Under the pieces are notes generated by a model. It worked only from the letters and a program-made list of their open reading frames with translations, was not told the origin of the DNA and made no database searches. Below are positions 44,307 through 51,947 of a stretch of 64,000 bases of DNA, piece after piece (positions within the stretch are counted from its first letter, which is position 1; every line of letters starts with the position of its first letter). The DNA comes from Flavobacterium cupreum (lineage in GTDB: Bacteria; Bacteroidota; Bacteroidia; Flavobacteriales; Flavobacteriaceae). The position numbers were made by a program, and so were the translations under genes. The DNA lies in the NCBI RefSeq assembly GCF_003996965.1, contig NZ_QWDM01000002.1:62001-126000 (forward strand), written 5' to 3'.

Positions 44307-45170
44307 ATGACTTTACCTTTTTATATCATTGATGTCTTTGCTGAAAATAAATATGCCGGGAATCAACTGGCGGTTTTTTTGGAAGCAGAAAATCTAAGTT
44401 CGGAAGAAATGCAGAGGATCGCCAAAGAGATCAATTTTGCCGAGAGTACTTTTATTACAAAGCTGGATTTTGAAAATAATAGAGCCGAAATCAGAATTTT
44501 TACGCCGGCAAGTGAAATGAAATTTGCAGGCCATCCCATTATCGGAACTTCGTGGGTGCTGATCCATAAAATATTCAAAAATGAACCTGATGCCATTACA
44601 CTGAAAGTTCCGATTGGAGAAATTGCGATTCGTAAAACAGAAGATTTAATTTGGTTACAAGCGGCTCAGCCGGAATTTTTAAATGTTTTCGATAAGGAAG
44701 ACTTTTTATCCTTCAGTAGTTTAAAAAGTGAAGATTTTGAGGATCAGTATCCTGTTCAGGAAGTGACCACGGGAAGTGCTTTTGTGATCGTTCCGCTTAA
44801 AGATCAAAAAGCTTTGGAGGCATTGGTTTTAGACAAAGACAAAACAAATGACTGGCTGATGAAGAATTGCCAAACAAACCACAGGGCCTTATATTTTTAT
44901 TGCCTGGAAGATTCCAAAATAATAAGCAGAATGCTTTGTGTAGAACACAATCAACTGGTGGAAGATGCCGCGACAGGAAGCGCCAGTACCTGCTTACAGG
45001 CTTTTCTTCTAAAATATCATTCGGCGAAAATAGAGACGATAAACCATCAGGGCGATTTTATAAACCGACCGTCCCGAATTTATTTTAAAGGAGAATTGAC
45101 AGAGAACGAGTATACAATACAAATTGGAGGAAAATCTCAATTTGTTGCCAAGGGAGATTGGGAAGCATGA
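44307..45170 (+). CDS. PhzF-family isomerase/epimerase
   Basis: 287 residues, two similar lobes each with a diaminopimelate-epimerase-like fold. The PhzF landmarks are present: FAENKYAGNQLAVFL, FAESTFITKLD with the catalytic Glu, MKFAGHPIIGTSWVL, then in the second lobe VEDAATGSASTCLQAFLL. The usual substrate in phenazine producers is an anthranilate relative, but no other phz gene is present, so the role here is unknown. Stands alone between two repeat-rich gaps. Confidence 0.88.
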   Translation: MTLPFYIIDVFAENKYAGNQLAVFLEAENLSSEEMQRIAKEINFAESTFITKLDFENNRAEIRIFTPASEMKFAGHPIIGTSWVLIHKIFKNEPDAITLKVPIGEIAIRKTEDLIWLQAAQPEFLNVFDKEDFLSFSSLKSEDFEDQYPVQEVTTGSAFVIVPLKDQKALEALVLDKDKTNDWLMKNCQTNHRALYFYCLEDSKIISRMLCVEHNQLVEDAATGSASTCLQAFLLKYHSAKIETINHQGDFINRPSRIYFKGELTENEYTIQIGGKSQFVAKGDWEA

Positions 45171-45285
45171 TAATGAGATGATTAGATAATTAGAAAACTA
45201 GATAATGTAATGCCTGATTGTAAAATGTAATTTGAAAAAAGACATTTCACATTTCACCAATTGGATTTTACAAAATAAAATAAAT

Positions 45286-47040
45286 ATGAAAATGAATTTC
45301 AATAATAAAACGATCCTTTTGATTTTGCTGTTTGTTTTTCAGCTTTCCTTTTCGCAGACGAAAGAGGAAAGTATCGGAACTGAAACAGTAAATGTGGTAA
45401 AGCCCTATTCGCCGACAGTATCAGATGCCTTTAAGGTAAAAGAAACCCCTTCGATTGACGATGCGGGAAACCAGCCCAAAGAAACGATTAAATACAGTAT
45501 CTTGTCTGTTCCGGTGGCTTCCACTTTTACACCTTCAAAAGGAAAAGCAGAAGGCGTAGAGAAGTCTAAACAGGAACGTTTGTTTAGCAATTATGCGACT
45601 GTAGGAGTAGGGAATTATTCCACTTTAAATGCGGAATTGTTTGTAACACAGGATTTAGGAAATAACGATTACTTTTCCGGAATGTTCCGTCATCATTCGT
45701 CTCAGGGCGGCATAAAAGACGCAGAACTGAATGATGAATTCTATGATACCGCTTTAAATATTGGCTATGGTGCCAACAATCGCGATATGTCCTGGGCCGT
45801 CGATTTAGGATATCAAAACCAGATTTACAACTGGTACGGTTTGCCTGCAGCCTTTGGTTCGGCCTTGCTTCCCGGAGAGCGCTTAGAGTTAGTGGATAAA
45901 ATTAATCCGAATCACTCGTACAACACCATATCTTTAGGTGGGAATATTGATTTTACAGAAGGTGTTTTTAATAAGATATCAACCCGATTTACGCATTTCT
46001 CAGATAATTTTTCGTCTTCTGAAAACAGGTTTTACCTAAAACCATCGTTTAAAGTCGAGGTGATGGACCAGTCTATCAATACCAATATTATTGTAGACCA
46101 CGTGAGCGGAAGTTTCGAAAATAATTATGCGAATGATAATACGGAGCCTTTAAAATACAGCCTTACTAATTTTGGAATTGAGCCTAGTTTTGTAATTCTT
46201 GAAAACGACTGGACATTAGAGTTAGGGGCAGGATTGTTTTACGGTCTGGACTCTGAAAACAGCGGGAATAAATTTTATATTTATCCAAAAGTAAATGCTT
46301 CTTATAAATTAGTAGGTGACCTGATGATTTTTTATGCCGGGGCAAATGGTAGCCTGAATCAGAATTCCTATGCTGATTTTGTAACCGAAAACCCATTTCT
46401 GTCTCCAACGCTTAACATGAGGCCGACGAGCAATCAATACACTGTTTTTGCAGGATTAAAAGGGAAACTGGCCAATAATATCAATTATAACGTAACAGGT
46501 TCTTATCTGAATGAAAAGAATAAAGCATTGTTTAAAAGCAATGATTACACAGAAGACCTTGCAAATGAAAATTACGCCTACGGAAACTCTTTCGGAGTGG
46601 TGTATCAGGACGTCAGAACATTTCGTTTTTACGGGGAACTAAAAGCTGATTTTTCTGAAAATGTTACTTTTGGAATCAACGGAACTTTTAACAGCTACAA
46701 AAATGACGGCGATTTAGAAGCCTGGAATTTACCAACAATAAAATTAAGCTCAAACCTGGATGTCAATATCACCAAACAATGGTATGCCGGCCTGAATGTT
46801 TTTTATGTGGGAGAACGTAAGGATATGCAGTCGAATTTAGATTTTGCCACAGATCCTGTTATGGTAACTTTAAAAAGCTATTTTGATGCCAATGCGCATT
46901 TAGGATACAAATACAGCGAACGTCTGACTTTCTTCTTAAAACTGAATAATATCGGAAATCAGGCTTACGAAAAATGGCTAAATTACGCGGTACAGGGATT
47001 TCAGGTCTTAGGCGGCGCCAATTATAAGTTCGATTTTTAA
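45286..47040 (+). CDS. TonB-receptor-like outer-membrane beta-barrel protein
   Basis: 584 residues from the ATG at 45286 (the TTG at 45232 would precede the signal). Signal peptide (LLILLFVFQLSFSQ), a short segment TETVNVVKPYSPTVSDAF, then about 480 residues of alternating strands ending in the typical aromatic terminus (LGGANYKFDF). It lacks a clear plug domain, so it is a barrel related to TonB-dependent receptors but possibly not a transporter. It follows TPR and PhzF genes; the PYSPTVSDAFK start is common to barrels that accompany such TPR proteins. Confidence 0.75.
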   Translation: MKMNFNNKTILLILLFVFQLSFSQTKEESIGTETVNVVKPYSPTVSDAFKVKETPSIDDAGNQPKETIKYSILSVPVASTFTPSKGKAEGVEKSKQERLFSNYATVGVGNYSTLNAELFVTQDLGNNDYFSGMFRHHSSQGGIKDAELNDEFYDTALNIGYGANNRDMSWAVDLGYQNQIYNWYGLPAAFGSALLPGERLELVDKINPNHSYNTISLGGNIDFTEGVFNKISTRFTHFSDNFSSSENRFYLKPSFKVEVMDQSINTNIIVDHVSGSFENNYANDNTEPLKYSLTNFGIEPSFVILENDWTLELGAGLFYGLDSENSGNKFYIYPKVNASYKLVGDLMIFYAGANGSLNQNSYADFVTENPFLSPTLNMRPTSNQYTVFAGLKGKLANNINYNVTGSYLNEKNKALFKSNDYTEDLANENYAYGNSFGVVYQDVRTFRFYGELKADFSENVTFGINGTFNSYKNDGDLEAWNLPTIKLSSNLDVNITKQWYAGLNVFYVGERKDMQSNLDFATDPVMVTLKSYFDANAHLGYKYSERLTFFLKLNNIGNQAYEKWLNYAVQGFQVLGGANYKFDF

Positions 47041-47046
47041 TTCTTT

Positions 47047-47304
47047 TTACCGCAAAGGGCGCTAAGTTTTACGCAGGGTTCGCTAAGTCTTTACAGAGAT
47101 TTAGCGAACTTTGCTTTTATAGTTAGCCACGAATAACACGAATTCTCACGAATTAAAGTATTTATAAATTATAAGCAAATAGAATAATCATTCTAATCCT
47201 TTAATCAGTGGCAAAAAAAAATCGCGAAAATTAGTGCAAATTTGTGTAATTCGTGGCCTAAAAAATAGCGACCTTTGCGTAAACTTAGCGCCCTTTGCGG
47301 TTAA
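47047..47304. repeat. Nested inverted-repeat element
   Basis: Outer arms of about 39 bp (47047-47085 and 47266-47304; core CCGCAAAGGGCGCTAAG in reverse complement) enclose inner arms (about 47123-47157 and 47225-47260; core CCACGAATnACACnAATT), which are related to the arms at 16746-16873. The centre is unrelated DNA. The element fills the whole space from the barrel gene's stop to the Gre-like gene's start, so it may also supply RNA structure. No transposase is present. Confidence 0.85.
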
Positions 47305-47311
47305 CTACACA

Positions 47312-47761
47312 ATGGAATTCAAACAAAAAATACATAAGCATTACTTACAAATGGTCCAGGATCGGATCGATGTTTTCAGGGACATGATTTCTGCTCTGAC
47401 CGAAGATTCTAAAAACGATGCAAAAGGTTCGGCCGGCGACAAGCACGAAACAGCACTGTCGATGATGCATATCGAGCAGGAAAAACTGACCAATAAACTA
47501 AAAGAAGCTATCACTCAAAAAGCAATTTTAGATAAGATTGATGCCGCCAAAACAGCAGAAAATATTATTTCCGGAAGTCTTGTCAAAGCCAACGGAATCT
47601 ATCTGTATTTAAGCGTTGCCCTTCCCAAAATTACGATTGACGGTATAAATGTGATCGCCCTTTCGCCTCAGTCTCCTTTAGGCTCGCATTTAATGGGAAA
47701 TAAGATGGGGTTTCAGTTTGAAATTAATAAAACGCATTATACCATCGAGAGTGTTTTATAA
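47312..47761 (+). CDS. Gre-like small protein
   Basis: 149 residues from the ATG at 47312; an in-frame TTG at 47234 lies in the repeat element and is rejected. A helical coiled-coil N-terminal part (MVQDRIDVFRDMISALTEDS, SSAGDKHE-like GSAGDKHETALSMM) and a C-terminal beta part (ISGSLVKANGIYLYLSVAL, SPLGSHLMG) fit GreA/GreB-like proteins without a normal Gre N-terminus. Homologues are often mislabelled as 3-oxoacyl-ACP synthase. Actual role unknown. Confidence 0.7.
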   Translation: MEFKQKIHKHYLQMVQDRIDVFRDMISALTEDSKNDAKGSAGDKHETALSMMHIEQEKLTNKLKEAITQKAILDKIDAAKTAENIISGSLVKANGIYLYLSVALPKITIDGINVIALSPQSPLGSHLMGNKMGFQFEINKTHYTIESVL

Positions 47762-48211
47762 CAATTCACATCACTTATTCTTTTTCAGATTAAAACAGCG
47801 ATAAATCTGCTTAATCTGCCAAATCTGCGTGCCACATTTTGCAGCTTAGAAATATGCTTACTTAAAACAATAAATGTATTTGTGAGCGTATCCACACTAC
47901 TAGATTTTAGAAAACCACATTTTTTAAAGAACTTCTATTTCTTCTGTTAATAATCTTTCATCGTTTTGAAAGCATCAGTCATTATAATTCAACGATCTCT
48001 TTAAAACATTGAGTTTTTTTCTTTGTTCACCTTCAAAATTGAAATTTTCAAGTTTGAAGCTTTATTTGGTGTTAAAATTTTACAATTTATATGTAAAATT
48101 CAACTTATGATTATAAATTGTAATTGAATTTGGCTTTTGTGTTTTTCAATTATAACCATTACTGCATCTTTGCCCTATCAAAATAAAATTTAAAAATAAA
48201 AATATATAGTT
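47762..48211. other. 450-base intergenic region before asnB
   Basis: No gene seen. Three AAATCTGC-type words at 47803-47833 (AAATCTGC, TTAATCTGCC, AAATCTGCG) form a small direct repeat of a kind dispersed in flavobacterial DNA. The rest is AT-rich and would hold the asnB promoter; a CATCTTTG near 48168 is a poor -7 match. Confidence 0.5.
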
Positions 48212-49888
48212 ATGTGTGGAATCGTATGTGCCTTTGATCTAAAACAAAAAGCCGAAACATTAAGACCTCAAGTATTAGAAATGTCTAAAATCATTCGTCA
48301 CCGCGGACCGGACTGGAGCGGAATTTACAGCAATGAAAAAGCAATTCTGTCTCATGAGCGTCTGGCGATTGTAGATCCGGCTTCAGGAAAGCAGCCTTTG
48401 TTTACAGAAGATAAAAAACTGGTTTTGGCTGCAAACGGTGAAATTTACAACCACAGGGAATTGCGCAAACAATTTGAAGGAAAATATAACTTTCAGACCG
48501 AAAGTGACTGCGAAGTTATTTTAGCTCTTTACCAGGAAAAAGGACCTCATTTCGTGGATGAAATGAACGGAATCTTTGGATTCGCAATCTATGATGTAGA
48601 AAAAGACGAGTATTTTATTGCCCGTGACCATATGGGAATTATTCCGTTGTACATTGGATGGGATCAGCATGGGACTTTTTATGTAGCTTCTGAATTGAAA
48701 GCTTTAGAAGGATATTGCACCAAAATTCAGTTATTTCCTCCTGGACATTACATGACCAGTAAAGATGGCGAATTTGTACAATGGTACAAAAGAGACTGGA
48801 CAGAATATGATGCCGTAAAAGACAACGAAACAAGCATTCCTGCAATAAAAGAAGCACTGGAAGCGGCAGTACACAGACAATTAATGAGTGATGTCCCTTA
48901 CGGAGTTTTACTTTCAGGAGGTTTAGACTCGTCCATTACTTCGGCGGTAGCCAAAAAATTTGCACAAAAACGTATTGAATCAGATGATACCACAGACGCC
49001 TGGTATCCGCAATTGCACTCTTTTTCAGTAGGATTAGATGGTTCTCCTGATTTAGCAGCTGCACAAATTGTAGCCAAACATATCGGAACTATTCACCATG
49101 AAATTAAATTCACCATTCAGGAAGGTTTAGATGCAGTTCGTGATGTAATTTATAACCTGGAAACGTATGATGTAACTACGGTTAGGGCTTCGACTCCAAT
49201 GTGGCTGATGGCGAGAGTTATCAAGTCAATGGGAATCAAAATGGTACTTTCAGGTGAAGGTGCAGATGAGTTATTCGGAGGATATTTGTATTTCCATAAA
49301 GCGCCAAATGCACGAGAATTCCACGAAGAAAACGTTCGTAAATTAAGTAAACTGCATATGTACGATTGTTTACGTGCCAATAAAAGTCTGGCAGCCTGGG
49401 GAATTGAAGGCCGTGTACCGTTTTTAGACAAAGAATTTATGGATGTTGCCATGCGCATCAACCCACAGGATAAAATGATCAACAAAGAGCACCCAATGGA
49501 AAAATGGGTAGTTCGTAAAGCATTTGAAGACATGTTGCCGGAAAGCGTTGCCTGGAGACAGAAAGAGCAGTTTTCTGACGGAGTAGGATACAGCTGGATT
49601 GATACTTTGAAAGAAGTAGTTGGAAAAGAAGTTTCAGACGAACAACTGGCCAATGCGAGATTTAAATTTCCATTACAGACCCCAACTTCAAAAGAAGAGT
49701 ACTATTACCGTTCTATTTTTGCAGAACACTTCCCGAGTGATGCAGCCGCTTTATGTGTGCCGCAGGAAGCAAGTGTGGCCTGCAGTACAAAAATTGCCCT
49801 GGAGTGGGATGAAGCGTTCAAAAATATGAATGACCCTTCCGGAAGAGCAGTGTCAAGTGTACACGATGATGCCTACGTAAAAGCATAA
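48212..49888 (+). CDS. asnB: Asparagine synthetase B, glutamine-hydrolysing
   Basis: Makes asparagine from aspartate with ATP and ammonia from glutamine. 558 residues. Complete glutaminase domain: nucleophile Cys2 (MCGIVCAF), Arg50 (HERLAIVD), Asn75 and Glu77 (AANGEIYN), Asp99 (SDCEVI). Synthetase domain from about residue 210 with PP-loop SGGLDSS at 235-241, SFSVGL, GEGADELFGG and GRVPFLDKEF. Followed by a terminator and then a second, altered paralogue. Confidence 0.96.
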   Translation: MCGIVCAFDLKQKAETLRPQVLEMSKIIRHRGPDWSGIYSNEKAILSHERLAIVDPASGKQPLFTEDKKLVLAANGEIYNHRELRKQFEGKYNFQTESDCEVILALYQEKGPHFVDEMNGIFGFAIYDVEKDEYFIARDHMGIIPLYIGWDQHGTFYVASELKALEGYCTKIQLFPPGHYMTSKDGEFVQWYKRDWTEYDAVKDNETSIPAIKEALEAAVHRQLMSDVPYGVLLSGGLDSSITSAVAKKFAQKRIESDDTTDAWYPQLHSFSVGLDGSPDLAAAQIVAKHIGTIHHEIKFTIQEGLDAVRDVIYNLETYDVTTVRASTPMWLMARVIKSMGIKMVLSGEGADELFGGYLYFHKAPNAREFHEENVRKLSKLHMYDCLRANKSLAAWGIEGRVPFLDKEFMDVAMRINPQDKMINKEHPMEKWVVRKAFEDMLPESVAWRQKEQFSDGVGYSWIDTLKEVVGKEVSDEQLANARFKFPLQTPTSKEEYYYRSIFAEHFPSDAAALCVPQEASVACSTKIALEWDEAFKNMNDPSGRAVSSVHDDAYVKA

Positions 49889-49916
49889 AAATCATTAAAT
49901 TAAAAATTGTTAATAG

Positions 49917-49951
49917 GAAAGACGTTCTCTTAATCGGGAACGTTTTTCTTT
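49917..49951 (+). terminator. Terminator between the two asnB genes
   Basis: AAAGACGTTC and GAACGTTTTT pair around TCTTAATCGG and lead into a T-rich stretch. Confidence 0.75.
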
Positions 49952-49995
49952 GTTAAATGTTAAATTGTATTATTTCAGCTACTTAAAAATAATTA

Positions 49996-50028
49996 TTGGC
50001 AATTATTTAACTTTCTTTTTTATATTTG
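49996..50028 (+). promoter_or_regulatory. Promoter of the second asnB
   Basis: TTG (49996-49998), 22 bases, TATATTTG (50021-50028): a good match to the flavobacterial promoter. It gives about a 90-base leader to the ATG at 50125, so this gene is transcribed separately from the first. Confidence 0.65.
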
Positions 50029-50124
50029 ACATTCCCCAAAGAATATCCTGAAAATGAACTTTAAAAATACTGTGAGATAAAATTTAAGGTTGCTAAAAAA
50101 AATAGAAATAAAAAAAAGAATGGT

Positions 50125-51741
50125 ATGTCTGGAATATTAGCCGTTATAGGTAAAGGAAAAGACCCGCAGCTCGTGAGGGAGCTTTCTAAAAGAATGTCGC
50201 ACCGTGGTCCTGATGAAAGAGGGTATCAGATCATGGAAAATGGCAGTATTATCTGCCATGAAAGTTTGTCGATTATAGATTTGAATTCAGGGAAACAGCC
50301 TATTCAGGGAACTAAAAATGCCTGGATGGCACATGATGGGGAAATCTATAATTATCAGGAATTAAAAAACGGACTTTTAAAAGCGTATACGTTCAGAACG
50401 AAATCAGATTCAGAAGTTATTGTGCACTTGTACGAGGAATTCGGATATAATTTTTGTAATAAGTTAGACGGGGATTTTGCATTTGTAATCATTGACGGAG
50501 ACGATTATATTGCCGGCAGGGATCCGTTGGGTGTTAAGCCTTTGTATTATGGTCTGGATGAAAGAGGAAGGATCTATTTTTCTTCTGAAATGAAACCGAT
50601 TGCAGATCAGTGCAAAACGTTTTCCACTTTTCCTCCCGGGCATTATTATACCCCGAAAACCGGTTTTGTAAAATATTACCAGCCGGAATATGAGGATTAC
50701 GAAAAAGCAAATCATGATCTTGATTTATCTTTAATAAGAGAAACGCTGACAGAAGCAGTCCGTAAGCGCTTAATGGGTGACTTACCAGTCGGTGTTTTGC
50801 TTTCAGGTGGTCTGGATTCTTCTCTGATCTCTTCGATTGCGACCCGATTACTGGCCGGAACCGGAAAAAAAATACAATCCTTTTCAATTGGCTTAAATGC
50901 TGATGCTCCCGATAATAAAATTGCGAGGAAAGCAGCTGAATTTTTGGGAACAGAACACCACGAAATTCATTTTTCTGTTCAGGAAGGAATTGACGTGTTG
51001 GAAAAAATAATTCAGAATATTGAAACCTACGATGTCATCTCGGTAAGAGCGAGTGTACCCATGTTTATATTGTCGAAAGCAATAGCGGAGAAAGGTATAA
51101 AAGCTATTCTTTCGGGAGAAGGTGCTGATGAAATTTTTGGAGGACATTTGTATTTTAGAAATGCTCCGTCAACAGAAGAATTTCAAAAAGAGACGATCGA
51201 AAGGGTGCAGAAACTGTTTACGGCAGATTTATTGCGCGCTGATAAATCGACCATGGCCAATGGTATCGAAACAAGGGTTCCCTTTTTAGATAAGGATTTC
51301 CTTGATGCCAATGTACTGATCAAACCCGATGAAAAACAGCCAAAAACATACGACGGAATTGAGAAATACATTCTGAGAAAAGCATTTGACACTCCCGAAA
51401 ATCCTTATTTGCCGACAGAAGTTTTATGGCGTCAGAAAGAACAATTTTCAGATGGAGTCGGATACAACTGGATTGACGAGTTAATTGAATATTGTGCGAC
51501 ACAGGTATCAGACGAGCAATTACAGGGTGCCAATGCAGAATTCCCATACAATTCGCCAACCACAAAAGAAGCGTATTTATACCGATCGATATTCCATAAA
51601 TATTATCCGCAGGTCAGTGCGGCGCAAACCGTTCGAAAATGGATTCCAAAATGGCAGGAAAACCAGGATCCAAGCGGAAGAGCAAATGCAGCCCACCTGA
51701 AAGCGGATGTTAAAATTGCAAAATCCGGAGTGGCAGTTTAA
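50125..51741 (+). CDS. AsnB paralogue with degenerate glutaminase site
   Basis: 538 residues, collinear with AsnB. The synthetase domain is intact (SGGLDSS at 227-233, SFSIGL, GEGADEIFGG, TRVPFLDKDF). In the glutaminase domain the nucleophile Cys2 is Ser (MSGILAVIG), the substrate-binding Arg is Ser47 (HESLSIID) and the oxyanion Asn is Asp71 (AHDGEIYN). Glu73 and Asp95 are kept. So glutamine hydrolysis should be lost. It may use free ammonia, pair with the first AsnB or take another role. Start is clear: the nearby ATG four bases upstream is out of frame. Confidence 0.92.
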   Translation: MSGILAVIGKGKDPQLVRELSKRMSHRGPDERGYQIMENGSIICHESLSIIDLNSGKQPIQGTKNAWMAHDGEIYNYQELKNGLLKAYTFRTKSDSEVIVHLYEEFGYNFCNKLDGDFAFVIIDGDDYIAGRDPLGVKPLYYGLDERGRIYFSSEMKPIADQCKTFSTFPPGHYYTPKTGFVKYYQPEYEDYEKANHDLDLSLIRETLTEAVRKRLMGDLPVGVLLSGGLDSSLISSIATRLLAGTGKKIQSFSIGLNADAPDNKIARKAAEFLGTEHHEIHFSVQEGIDVLEKIIQNIETYDVISVRASVPMFILSKAIAEKGIKAILSGEGADEIFGGHLYFRNAPSTEEFQKETIERVQKLFTADLLRADKSTMANGIETRVPFLDKDFLDANVLIKPDEKQPKTYDGIEKYILRKAFDTPENPYLPTEVLWRQKEQFSDGVGYNWIDELIEYCATQVSDEQLQGANAEFPYNSPTTKEAYLYRSIFHKYYPQVSAAQTVRKWIPKWQENQDPSGRANAAHLKADVKIAKSGVAV

Positions 51742-51806
51742 AAGATAAAATCTTTACTAAAAATAAATAGAATCCAGATAGCAATTGGATTTACAGGAAT
51801 AACATC

Positions 51807-51850
51807 AAAATCCGAAACGACATTTTAAAAGTTTGTTTCGGATTTTTTTT
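51807..51850 (+). terminator. Terminator after the second asnB
   Basis: AAAATCCGAAAC pairs with GTTTCGGATTTT, followed by a T run. Confidence 0.8.
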
Positions 51851-51893
51851 ATAGGATTCTATTTTTAAGATTAGCTGTGTCTAAGAAAAGTAC

Positions 51894-51901
51894 TATATTT
51901 G
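51894..51901 (+). promoter_or_regulatory. Putative -7 promoter box of the M16 peptidase gene
   Basis: TATATTTG, 46 bases ahead of the ATG at 51948. Confidence 0.5.
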
Positions 51902-51947
51902 GTTCAGTCATAAATAATTAATCGTGTTTTAATAATTGAATGAAAGT

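Noticed and set aside
44307..45170. Phenazine biosynthesis locus
   Set aside because: Only a PhzF-family gene is present; PhzF homologues are common without any phenazine pathway.
47234..47311. Upstream start for the Gre-like gene
   Set aside because: The extra 26 residues come from the nested repeat element; ATG at 47312 begins the conserved part.
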